From: DATFXM01 sp035315885
Lineage (GTDB): Bacteria > Acidobacteriota > Blastocatellia > UBA7656
Reading direction: 5' to 3'
DNA length: 22,249 nt
Assembly (NCBI GenBank): GCA_035315885.1
Contig: DATFXM010000169.1
Span: 1 to 22,249, forward strand
Shown here: positions 1 through 7,154 of the stretch, piece by piece
Numbering within the stretch: position 1 is the first letter of the stretch
Layout of the letters: every line of letters starts with the position of its first letter
Translations under genes and position numbers: made by a program
The notes under the pieces: model-generated
Databases searched by the model: none
What the model saw: the letters and a program-made list of their open reading frames with translations, nothing else
What the model was told of the DNA's origin: nothing

Positions 1-283
1 AATGACGATCACCATCGCCGGTCGACTCGACCCGCCGACGCTTCTGCTCCAGGTTGTAAGCAGTTCGTGTGTTCGCTGGACGCGACAGCTCTCGTATGTC
101 GAAGTTGGCGAGCGGCTCAAAACTCCGGAGCGAGGGGGTCTCCTCGGCAACTTCGTTCCTGGCAAACCGGAGTTGGGCTTGTCCATATGATCCGGTGAAG
201 AGAATTGAAGCTATGAGCAAAGACAGGATGAGTGCGGACGGTCTACACGAAGTCCGAAGCAATTTTGATGGGGGCTGCTTCAT
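1..283 (-). CDS. Secreted protein of unknown function, N-terminal part (runs off left edge)
   Basis: The minus strand reads an open frame from an ATG at 283-281 to the window edge, about 94 residues with no stop. An in-frame TGA lies about 27 bases upstream of the ATG, which limits the start. The product begins with a basic stretch (MKQPPSKLLRTSCRPS), then a hydrophobic core (ALILSLLIASILFTG) and a likely cleavage region near SYGQAQ, a typical Sec signal peptide. The visible mature part is polar and charged (ending NLEQKRRRVESTGDGDR), and I do not recognise a family in it. No clear ribosome binding site is visible. It lies downstream of the LysR gene on the same strand, separated by 164 bp that contain an inverted heptamer repeat, so co-transcription is uncertain. 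The competing plus-strand frames here lack any recognisable product. Confidence 0.6.
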   Translation of the reverse strand, partial: MKQPPSKLLRTSCRPSALILSLLIASILFTGSYGQAQLRFARNEVAEETPSLRSFEPLANFDIRELSRPANTRTAYNLEQKRRRVESTGDGDRH

Positions 284-377
284 TGACGCCTGCTCTCGAG
301 TCGTTATTCACGACTCGGATTCATCGGAGCGGGCGAGTATAGCACAAGAAAACGCGCGTTCCTGCTCCCCAGGCAGG

Positions 378-464
378 GAGTTCTGAGTTCTGCGTGATGA
401 GTCCTGAGTTTCGAGAGTCAACTGCAAACTGTTCCGTGACTCAGGACTCAGTACTCAGAACTTC
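378..464. repeat. Inverted pair of GAGTNCT heptamer repeats at the lysR 3' end
   Basis: The left arm (378-409) and right arm (439-464) are built from heptamers of the type GAGTTCT/GAGTCCT and their complement, and can fold into a long imperfect hairpin with a loop of about 29 nt. The minus-strand LysR stop codon (450-448) and its last residues (SSEY) are encoded inside the right arm. It may act as a transcription terminator for the LysR gene, though no T-tract follows the stem. Confidence 0.75.
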
Positions 465-1347
465 CGACAAACCTGCGGCTGAGCTCTAGAAAAGTCACAA
501 GCGATGGCGCGAGGTATTCGCTCTTCAGGTATGCCACCCCCATCTCCCATCGAAGGTTCAGTTCTCTCACTCTCACTCCTCGCAATGACCCGCGCTCGAC
601 TGCAGGAGCGATCGAACTCTGAGGCAGAATAGTTACTCCGAATCCTCGCTCCACCATCTTTATTATGGCTTCAGTCCTCTTAAGCTCCATCGCTACCTTT
701 GGCTCAAGATTGCTCTTTTCAAAAAACAAATCGATCAGGCGTCTCGTGTTGCCACCCTTCTCTCCCAGAATCAAAGGCTCGGCCGTGAGCTGCTCGGCGG
801 TAATCTGTTTGGAGCGCGCGAGAGGATGATCCGGCTTGAGGGCCGCGACCAGAAAGTCACTTCGTAGCGTCTCGGTCAACAGGTCCGAGTTCTCTACCGG
901 AAGAGACACCAGGCCGACATCCAGCGCTCCATTAATGATCTGCTCGACAATCCATTCGCTGGTCCCGCCCAGCACCGAGATGTCCAGCGCAGGGTGCCGG
1001 CGTTTAACTTCGCTCAACATCTCGGGCAGTGGTTGTACGGTTATTGCCGTCGATGCAACTCCGATGTTCAACCTGCCGCTCGCGGGTTGGCTCAACGCGG
1101 TCAACTCGGCTCGAGCTTCATCGTGCGCTCTAAGGATGACCTCGGCGTGCGAGAGCAATGCACGGCCAGCATCGGTAAGAAACAGTTTTTTGTTGACTCT
1201 TAGGAAAAGAGGGGTGCCTAACTCGTCTTCAAGCTGGCGAATATGTACGCTGACTGCCGACTGGGTCAGATGAACGTGCGATGCTGCCTGAGTAAATGAA
1301 CCGGCCTCGGCGACCGCCTTGAACGTCCGTAAAAGTCTAAGCTCCAT
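448..1347 (-). CDS. LysR-family transcriptional regulator
   Basis: A 299-residue protein, the usual LysR length. Residues 1-60 form the winged helix-turn-helix (LRTFKAVAEAGSFTQAAS, then LTQSAVSVHIRQLEDELG and the wing PLFLRVNKKLFLTDAG). The rest (about 90-295) is the periplasmic-binding-protein-like effector domain. The ATG at 1347 is preceded at moderate distance by GGAA, a weak ribosome binding site. It is transcribed away from the kinase-symporter-hydrolase operon starting at 1551, the classic layout for a LysR regulator controlling a divergent operon. The effector is unknown; a cell-wall sugar or derivative is only an inference from the neighbours. An inverted heptamer repeat lies in its leader (1365-1418), and its last codons and stop sit in another repeat (378-464), so the C-terminal tail may have been rewritten by repeat insertion. 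Confidence 0.93.
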   Translation of the reverse strand: MELRLLRTFKAVAEAGSFTQAASHVHLTQSAVSVHIRQLEDELGTPLFLRVNKKLFLTDAGRALLSHAEVILRAHDEARAELTALSQPASGRLNIGVASTAITVQPLPEMLSEVKRRHPALDISVLGGTSEWIVEQIINGALDVGLVSLPVENSDLLTETLRSDFLVAALKPDHPLARSKQITAEQLTAEPLILGEKGGNTRRLIDLFFEKSNLEPKVAMELKRTEAIIKMVERGFGVTILPQSSIAPAVERGSLRGVRVRELNLRWEMGVAYLKSEYLAPSLVTFLELSRRFVGSSEY

Positions 1348-1364
1348 TCAGTTCCGATCAACAA

Positions 1365-1418
1365 TGAGTTCTGAGTTTTGAGTGCTTCTCAGAACTCAAT
1401 ACTCAGAATTCAGAACTT
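1365..1418. repeat. Inverted heptamer repeat in the divergent promoter region
   Basis: Left arm GAGTTCTGAGTTTTGAGT (1366-1383) and right arm ACTCAGAATTCAGAAC (1401-1416), with a further CTCAGAACTCA in between, belong to the same GAGTNCT family as 378-464 and can form a hairpin. The element starts 18 bp upstream of the lysR ATG, so it would lie in the lysR leader or promoter. Confidence 0.7.
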
Positions 1419-1485
1419 CTTAACGCACAACGCGACGGATTCTTGTGGTCAAAGAACCCTCATCATAACCATAAAAATTATTCGT

Positions 1486-1514
1486 TTTACAAGCTCTGCA
1501 CTCACAGCTATAAA
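1486..1514 (+). promoter_or_regulatory. Sigma70-like promoter of the kinase-symporter-hydrolase operon
   Basis: TTTACA (1486-1491) and TATAAA (1509-1514) are separated by exactly 17 bp, close to the sigma70 consensus. The predicted start near 1521 gives a leader of about 30 nt before the ATG at 1551. Just upstream, an ATAA-N9-TTAT dyad (1465-1481) centred about 48 bp before that start could be a site for the divergent LysR regulator; that part is weak. Confidence 0.6.
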
Positions 1515-1550
1515 AAATTTAGCACCCTGTACGTTTAGCAGGCAGTATAT

Positions 1551-2561
1551 ATGTCAAAGCTATCAATTGAAGGGAGCGTCGATCCTCACCGCGTGACCGG
1601 CTTCAACCCAGCAATCTCAACGACAGCGTCGTCGACAGAGAACTTGTTTCTCGGCATCGACGGCGGTGCGTCGAAGACTCACGCGGTAGTAACCGACTCA
1701 TCATTCAACATCATCGGCGAAGGTCACGGTGGGCCTGCCAATCCCGCGCGTGTGGGAGTCGATGAAGCAATCTCGAGCATCGAGCAAGCGATCAAAGAAG
1801 CTCTAACTCAAGCGGGAGTCTCGCTAAGACAGATCGCTTCGGCTTGCGCAGCCCTGGCCGGAGTCGGCGACCCTACTCATCACGACGCTATGAAAGAGGC
1901 GCTTGACCGCGAGTTCGGCTCGGGAACGATCGATCTGGTAACAGATGCTCGAGCAGCGCTCGAAGGCGCTTTGGATGGCGAGCCGGGAATCGTAGTCATC
2001 GCCGGCACCGGTTCCATAGCGATGGGTGTCGACGACAAGGGAGGGCAGTCGCGCTCCGGCGGCTGGGGCCCCACCCTTGGCGATGAGGGCTCGGGATATG
2101 ACATCGCTCGACAAGCTTTGAAAGCAGTAGCGGCAAGCTTTGATGGACGCGTACCGAGGACCGTTTTGACCGATCTGATTTGCGAGCGCCTGGGTATCGT
2201 GACCGCGGGCGATCTGCCAGCCGCGATCTACAACGGCGAGTTCGAACACGCCGAAGTCGCATCGCTTGCCGAGTTGGTGTGCGATGCATCCAAAGAGGGT
2301 GACAAGGTCGCGCAGTCGATACTCGCTGAAGCCGGGCGCGCGCTCGGGGACCTGGCTGTCTCGGTAATAAGAAAACTGTCTTTAGAGCAGAGCGCTTTCC
2401 TCGTTGCGTGCGTTGGAAGCGTGTTCGGCGCCGGCGAAGTGTTGATCCAGCCGCTGAGAAGTGCGGTATTGACGGTCGCGCCGCGAGCTCACGTCGGTCC
2501 GCCGTTGTACTCGCCGGCGGTCGGAGCGGCGAGGCTTGCACGAGAACCGGCTCGCGTCTGA
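1551..2561 (+). CDS. BadF/BadG/BcrA/BcrD-type amino-sugar kinase (GlcNAc or MurNAc kinase)
   Basis: A 336-residue ATP-dependent kinase of the actin-like ATPase fold. It shows phosphate-1 LGIDGGASKTHAVV (34-47), phosphate-2 VVIAGTGSIAMG (148-159), the family motif GWGPTLGDEGSGYDIARQAL (171-190) and the adenosine motif ACVGSVFGAGEVL (286-298). This family includes N-acetylglucosamine kinases and the MurNAc/GlcNAc kinase MurK of Clostridium. It is first in a same-strand set with a sodium symporter and a secreted muramidase fusion, so phosphorylation of imported MurNAc or GlcNAc in the cytoplasm is the likely role. The ATG at 1551 lacks a clear Shine-Dalgarno; about 30 residues precede the first conserved motif, so a later start is possible. 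Substrate cannot be settled from sequence, and no MurQ etherase is in the window. Confidence 0.88.
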   Translation: MSKLSIEGSVDPHRVTGFNPAISTTASSTENLFLGIDGGASKTHAVVTDSSFNIIGEGHGGPANPARVGVDEAISSIEQAIKEALTQAGVSLRQIASACAALAGVGDPTHHDAMKEALDREFGSGTIDLVTDARAALEGALDGEPGIVVIAGTGSIAMGVDDKGGQSRSGGWGPTLGDEGSGYDIARQALKAVAASFDGRVPRTVLTDLICERLGIVTAGDLPAAIYNGEFEHAEVASLAELVCDASKEGDKVAQSILAEAGRALGDLAVSVIRKLSLEQSAFLVACVGSVFGAGEVLIQPLRSAVLTVAPRAHVGPPLYSPAVGAARLAREPARV

Positions 2562-2622
2562 ACTCAGATTCATCGGGTGATCCGCGACAAGCAGGACTTG
2601 CAGGGTTTACTATTCTAAGAAA

Positions 2623-2641
2623 TCCGGCTTACTCCGCCGGA
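2623..2641 (+). other. Small hairpin between kinase and symporter genes
   Basis: TCCGGC (2623-2628) and GCCGGA (2636-2641) form a 6-bp stem with a 7-nt loop in the 132-bp gap. There is no T-run after it, so it is more likely an mRNA processing or stability element, or chance, than a terminator. Confidence 0.25.
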
Positions 2642-2693
2642 ATCGGGATTACGTCTACTTCTCGGTTTTGTCTTTTTGCCACGAGGACTGCGG

Positions 2694-4235
2694 ATGGGTT
2701 TTTCGACGATTGACTACGTCGTCCTGTTTGTTTATCTCGTAGGCATCACTGTATTCGGAACGCTGTTTCGCCGCTCGCAGCGTACGGTCAAAGATTACTT
2801 CATCGGTGCAAAGAACACTCACTGGCTCATAATCAGTCTTTCGATCGTAGCGACTGAGACCAGCACTCTCACGCTTATCGGTGTACCGGCGCTTGCCTAT
2901 GCGCATTTTGCGCGGCCTTCTCAAGGAGGCAGCCTGACTTACCTTCAGGTCGTGTTGGGCTACATTGTCGCTCGATTCATCATCAGCTTGCTATTCATAC
3001 CGGCCTACTTCAAAGGCGAACTGCTGACTGCATACGAATTGTTGAGGCGAAGATTCGGAGTACACGCCAAGAACTTCGGCGCATCGCTGTTTCTGATCAT
3101 GCGGGCATTGGCCGAAGGCGTCAGAGTATTTGCCGCGTCACTCGTTTTGAGCGCCGTTCTGAGCGCAAGCCTTCCCACACTTCAGCATCTATGGATCTGG
3201 TCGATTCTCATCGTAGGACTGCTAACGCTGATCTACACATTCGAAGGCGGAATCGCCGCGGTAATCTGGACCGACTTGATTCAGCTCGTCATTTATATCG
3301 GAGGCTCGCTCCTGGCCGCTTACATGTTATTGAGCTTGATACCGAACGGCTGGAGTACGTTCGTGTCGGAGGGCGCGGCGGCGGACAAGTTCAAGGTGTT
3401 CGATTTCTCCTTGAACTTCAGCTCACCGTTTACTTTTTGGGCAGGATTCTTCGGCGGGACATTTCTGACGATGGCGTCGCATGGAACTGACCAACTGCTC
3501 GTGCAGAGACTTCTGACCTGCCGCAACAAAAACGATAGCCAGAAGGCTATTGTGTTGAGCGGCTTTGTGGTCCTGTTCCAATTCGCACTGTTTCTGATCA
3601 TCGGAATCATGCTCTTCGTGTACTACAACCACTTTCCGATGGAGTCGCAACTGGCCAGTAATGACGAGGTGTTCCCGACGTTCATCGTTCACCGCCTTCC
3701 GCACGGCGTGGCAGGGCTGGTAATCGCTGCGATCTTTGCAGCGGCAATGTCCAATCTGAGCGGCTCGTTGAATTCATTGTCCTCGACCACGATGCTCGAC
3801 TTTTACAAGCCGCTTGCCGGTGAGGCCGCGACCGAAGAACGCACTTTGAAGCTTTCGAGGTGGTTTACCGCGATCTGGGGTATCCTGCTCATCGGTATCG
3901 CTATGCTGGCACGCGGATGGGGTTCAGTGTTTACCGCAGGCCTTACAATTTCGTCGCTGGTTCATGGTCCAATGCTCGGTGCCTTCCTGTTAGGAGTGTT
4001 GACGCGGCGCGCCGAGCAAACGGGAGTGATGGTCGGAATGTCAGTCTCGCTCCTGACGATGCTGGGTATCAAGCTTTATACATCGATCGCCTGGACCTGG
4101 TATGTGCTGATGGGCACTGCGGTCTGTTTCGGAGTTGGCTACAGTATCAGCGTGTTGGTGGGTCTGTCGAAGGCCCGCCGCGCAGCCCGCGTCTCGCTGT
4201 CCAGAGGGGTTGAGGAAGCCGCGCTCAATGATTGA
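2694..4235 (+). CDS. Sodium:solute symporter (SSS family), putative amino-sugar/muropeptide-sugar importer
   Basis: A 513-residue integral membrane protein with about 13 hydrophobic segments, typical of the sodium/solute symporter family. Family landmarks include SIVATETSTLTLIG (50-63), the TAYELLRRRFG block (112-122), HGTDQLLVQRLLTCRN (263-278) and GLVIAAIFAAAMSNLSGSLN followed by SLSSTTMLDFY (341-371). The last has the serine-rich stretch that forms the Na2 site in family members. I chose the ATG at 2694 because GAGGA (2683-2687) sits 6-7 nt upstream; an in-frame TTG at 2676 has no such site. Its stop overlaps the start of the following hydrolase-muramidase gene, so the two are translationally coupled. 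The substrate is inferred from this coupling: a sugar released by that enzyme, probably MurNAc or a small muropeptide. Confidence 0.92.
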   Translation: MGFSTIDYVVLFVYLVGITVFGTLFRRSQRTVKDYFIGAKNTHWLIISLSIVATETSTLTLIGVPALAYAHFARPSQGGSLTYLQVVLGYIVARFIISLLFIPAYFKGELLTAYELLRRRFGVHAKNFGASLFLIMRALAEGVRVFAASLVLSAVLSASLPTLQHLWIWSILIVGLLTLIYTFEGGIAAVIWTDLIQLVIYIGGSLLAAYMLLSLIPNGWSTFVSEGAAADKFKVFDFSLNFSSPFTFWAGFFGGTFLTMASHGTDQLLVQRLLTCRNKNDSQKAIVLSGFVVLFQFALFLIIGIMLFVYYNHFPMESQLASNDEVFPTFIVHRLPHGVAGLVIAAIFAAAMSNLSGSLNSLSSTTMLDFYKPLAGEAATEERTLKLSRWFTAIWGILLIGIAMLARGWGSVFTAGLTISSLVHGPMLGAFLLGVLTRRAEQTGVMVGMSVSLLTMLGIKLYTSIAWTWYVLMGTAVCFGVGYSISVLVGLSKARRAARVSLSRGVEEAALND

Positions 4236-6801
4236 GTCACGAGACAGCAGGGTTGCTCTTCAGAAAACTCAGGGTCGAAACAGGAAGTTGGGTCAGTCTT
4301 TGCTGAGGAGAAGATCAATCCAGCTTGTATCACAAGCGTTGTTTGCGCTGGTCACCCTCACAGCGCTCAGTCCTGCACTCGCGCAACGCGATCGATCTCG
4401 CATCGCCGATCGAGCTCCCGGACATCTCACCGAAGCCGCTCCGGGATCAGTCGGTATGTCCAGCGACCGCCTCGCAAGAATTGACGAGGCGGTGCTTGCG
4501 TCGATTGGGCGAAAAGAAACACCGGGCGCCGTAGCCCTCGTCGCCAGACACGGACGGATCGTGTATCGAAAAGCGTTCGGCGATCGAGCAGTGATGCCAA
4601 AGCGCGAGTCGATGACCGTCGATACTATCTTTGATCTCGCGTCGCTGACAAAGGTCGTTGCCACTGCGACCTCTATCATGATTCTGGTCGAGCGCGGGAA
4701 GATTGCGCTCGCGGATCCCGTAGCTCTGTACATTCCGGAATTCGGCAAGTACGGCAAAGAGCGGGTGACGATCGAGCAGTTGATGACTCATCGCGCCGGG
4801 CTCCCACCGGACAACGAGATCGCCGACTACGTCGGCAAAACCGTAGATCCCTTCAAACTGATCTGCGATCTGCGACCGTCTTATGATCCCGGTACCCGCT
4901 TCGTTTATTCAGACGTCGGGTTCATCGTCGCGGGCGAAATCGTGCACCGCGTTTCGGGCAAGCGGCTGGATCAGTTTGCACGAGAAAATATCTTCAGCCC
5001 TCTTGGGATGACCGACACGTTGTTCAATTCGAATATCGCGTCTCTTAATCGAACGCCCGAGAGCGACGGATACCTGGAAGCCCGGCTGAATCGAATCGCG
5101 CCAACAGAAATGCGTGAAGGGCGCTGGATGCGCGGCGAGGTCCACGATCCTCGCGCTTACGAGTTCGGGGGCGTGGCAGGTCACGCCGGCCTGTTTTCAA
5201 CTGCCGACGATCTAGCGATCTTCTGCCAGATGTTCCTGAACAAAGGTGAGTACGGAGGCAGGCGCGTGCTTGCGCCGTATACCGTCGAACGAATGCTCAG
5301 CGCGCAGTCATTGCCCCTATCGCAGATGCGGGGCATCGGATGGGACATCAATACCTCTTATTCGTCGAACCGCGGCGACCTGTTTCCTGTCGGAACCTTC
5401 GGTCACACCGGCTTCACCGGCACTAGCATCTGGATCGATCCGAACACCGATACGTTTGCGGTTTTGCTCACGAACCGTGTTCATCCCGATGGCAAGGGAG
5501 ACGTAACCCGGTTGCGCTCCTTTTTAGCTTCGATCGTAGCCGCGGCGATCACCGATCAATCCCGCGGCGCGGGTCTCGAGTCGCGGTCGCGACCGGCGTA
5601 CGACGTCGATGCTCCGCGCGCGGCAATCACTCGCGCTGTCCCAAGTGGCCCGTTACATCCGGTGCTGACCGGCATTGACGTACTCGAGAGAGATGGATTC
5701 AAAGAGTTGGAAGGCCGTCGAGTCGGCCTGATCACAAATCACACCGGTCGAGACGCAAAAGGGCGATCGACTATAGACGTGTTCGCGTCGGCGGGCAAAT
5801 TCAAACTCGTTGCGTTGTTTGCTCCAGAACATGGATTGCGCGGCATCGAGGACTCGACAATCGCCAACGGACACGACGAGAAAACGGGGCTGACAGTCTA
5901 TTCCCTTTATGACAAGGGGACGCGGCGTCCGACGGCCGAGATGCTCGAGGGGATCGACGCACTTGTGTTCGACATTCAAGACGTAGGGACGCGCTTTTAC
6001 ACCTACATCGCCACGTGCGCCTACGCCATGGAAGAGGCGGCAAAAAGAAAAATCAAGTTCTTTGTCCTGGATCGTCCAGATCCAATCAACGGCTACGACA
6101 TCGAAGGGCCGGTTGCGGATCCGGAGTTGACCGCACAGCCGGAGTATTCCTCCACTTCGTATCACTCGATTCCGGTTCGCTACGGGATGACGATTGGAGA
6201 GCTGGCGACGCTGCTCAACGCTGAACGCAAGATCGGCGCAGAACTGACCGTGATAAAGATGGAGGGTTGGAAACGCGCGGACTACTACGACGGAACCGCC
6301 CTCGAGTGGGTGAACACCTCGCCCAACCTTCGCAGCCTTACCGAAGCGGTGCTCTATCCGGGAATCGGTTTGCTCGAGACTACTAACTTATCGGTAGGGC
6401 GAGGCACCGACACGCCCTTTGAAGTGATCGGCGCGCCCTGGATCGACGGAGTCAAGCTCGCTGAGGCGCTGAATCGCACGGGAATGCCCGGGGTTCGGTT
6501 TGTGCCGGTGCGGTTCACACCGCGGTCATCGAAATACGCCAGCGAGCAGTGCGGCGGAATAAATATCATGCTGGTTGACCGCGGTTCCTTTCATCCAGTG
6601 GCCACGGGAATTGAAATAGCCTATCACCTGCATCGGATGTATTCGGAGTTGTGGAAATCGGATCAGTTTCTAAGGCTTCTGGCGAATCGCGGTACGCTTG
6701 CCGCGCTCAGAGACGGCAAAGTGCCGGCGGAGATCGTGCAGAGCTGGCAATCGGGTTTGGCGGCTTTCGCAGCCGTCAGAAAGAAGTACATCTTGTATTG
6801 A
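4228..6801 (+). CDS. Secreted two-domain enzyme: AmiE-like serine hydrolase (beta-lactamase fold) fused to NamZ/DUF1343 exo-N-acetylmuramidase
   Basis: An 857-residue protein. The ATG at 4228 overlaps the symporter stop (4233-4235) and follows GAGGAAG at 4212-4218. A long basic N-terminus is followed by a hydrophobic core (about 31-48) and cleavage near ALA-Q (52/53), so it is exported; no lipobox is seen. Domain 1 (about 75-440) is a class C beta-lactamase-type serine hydrolase: SLTK (139-142) with nucleophile S139 and K142, YSD (227-229), and HTGFTG (393-398) in place of KTG. Domain 2 (about 475-857) is DUF1343/NamZ: FAPEHGLRG (531-539), FDIQDVGTRFYTY (581-593), DRPDPINGYDIEGP (615-628), PVRYGMTIGELA (649-660), NLSVGRGTDTPFE (720-732). 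In Bacillus subtilis separate proteins AmiE and NamZ remove the peptide from MurNAc and release terminal MurNAc; here both activities appear in one chain. Last gene of the operon. Confidence 0.9.
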   Translation: MIESRDSRVALQKTQGRNRKLGQSLLRRRSIQLVSQALFALVTLTALSPALAQRDRSRIADRAPGHLTEAAPGSVGMSSDRLARIDEAVLASIGRKETPGAVALVARHGRIVYRKAFGDRAVMPKRESMTVDTIFDLASLTKVVATATSIMILVERGKIALADPVALYIPEFGKYGKERVTIEQLMTHRAGLPPDNEIADYVGKTVDPFKLICDLRPSYDPGTRFVYSDVGFIVAGEIVHRVSGKRLDQFARENIFSPLGMTDTLFNSNIASLNRTPESDGYLEARLNRIAPTEMREGRWMRGEVHDPRAYEFGGVAGHAGLFSTADDLAIFCQMFLNKGEYGGRRVLAPYTVERMLSAQSLPLSQMRGIGWDINTSYSSNRGDLFPVGTFGHTGFTGTSIWIDPNTDTFAVLLTNRVHPDGKGDVTRLRSFLASIVAAAITDQSRGAGLESRSRPAYDVDAPRAAITRAVPSGPLHPVLTGIDVLERDGFKELEGRRVGLITNHTGRDAKGRSTIDVFASAGKFKLVALFAPEHGLRGIEDSTIANGHDEKTGLTVYSLYDKGTRRPTAEMLEGIDALVFDIQDVGTRFYTYIATCAYAMEEAAKRKIKFFVLDRPDPINGYDIEGPVADPELTAQPEYSSTSYHSIPVRYGMTIGELATLLNAERKIGAELTVIKMEGWKRADYYDGTALEWVNTSPNLRSLTEAVLYPGIGLLETTNLSVGRGTDTPFEVIGAPWIDGVKLAEALNRTGMPGVRFVPVRFTPRSSKYASEQCGGINIMLVDRGSFHPVATGIEIAYHLHRMYSELWKSDQFLRLLANRGTLAALRDGKVPAEIVQSWQSGLAAFAAVRKKYILY

Positions 6802-6852
6802 GATCGGATTCTTACGCGTGAAAGCGCTCGTTTCGGGATTCGAGCAGTTTGA

Positions 6853-7050
6853 GTAAAAGGCTCAAGACACCAGTCACAAAAAACGGGAACTGAGAACGTC
6901 AATCTTCAGTTCCGTGCAAAAGCATACAATGTGTTCAACCATACAAACTTTCTCGGATTGAGCACGGTTTTCGGCAGCCCAACGTTTGGACAAGTGACCA
7001 CTACACGAGATCCTCGGCTGGTACAGTTCGGGCTGAAGCTTTCGTATTGA
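6853..7050 (+). pseudogene. 3' remnant of an acidobacterial-type TonB-dependent outer-membrane receptor
   Basis: An open stretch between an in-frame TGA (6850-6852) and a TGA at 7048-7050 has no start codon or ribosome binding site. From about 6889 it encodes a typical C-terminal end of large acidobacterial TonB-dependent receptors: ENVNLQFRAKAYNVFNHTNF, then LGLSTVFGSPTFGQVTTTRD and PRLVQFGLKLSY-stop. The final residues fit the last beta-strand of a barrel ending in an aromatic residue. Intact members run to roughly a thousand residues, so only about 5 percent remains. It lies 50-250 bp after the muramidase fusion gene on the same strand, suggesting that the salvage operon once carried, or has been joined to, an outer-membrane uptake gene. 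The frame of the surviving part is intact, so the loss looks like a large 5' deletion rather than slow decay. Confidence 0.8.
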
Positions 7051-7065
7051 ACCGACGATGCCTGA

Positions 7066-7103
7066 CGCTGAGCCGTTGCGGTGAACGCCACAGCGGCTCA
7101 GCG
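7066..7103. terminator. Perfect 10-bp stem downstream of the receptor remnant
   Basis: CGCTGAGCCG (7066-7075) and CGGCTCAGCG (7094-7103) are perfect complements with an 18-nt loop, starting 15 nt after the remnant's stop codon. No T-run follows on either strand. The position fits a relic transcription end for the lost receptor gene. Confidence 0.4.
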
Positions 7104-7104
7104 A

Positions 7105-7134
7105 AGTTCTGAGTGCTGAGTTCTGAGTGCTGAG
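7105..7134. repeat. Direct heptamer repeat (GAGTTCT/GAGTGCT)
   Basis: AGTTCTGAGTGCTG occurs twice in tandem, four heptamers of the GAGTNCT family in one orientation. It lies between the receptor remnant and the 3' end of the M64 peptidase gene, 21 bp from that stop codon. Confidence 0.75.
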
Positions 7135-7154
7135 AAACCGCAGGAACCTGAGGC

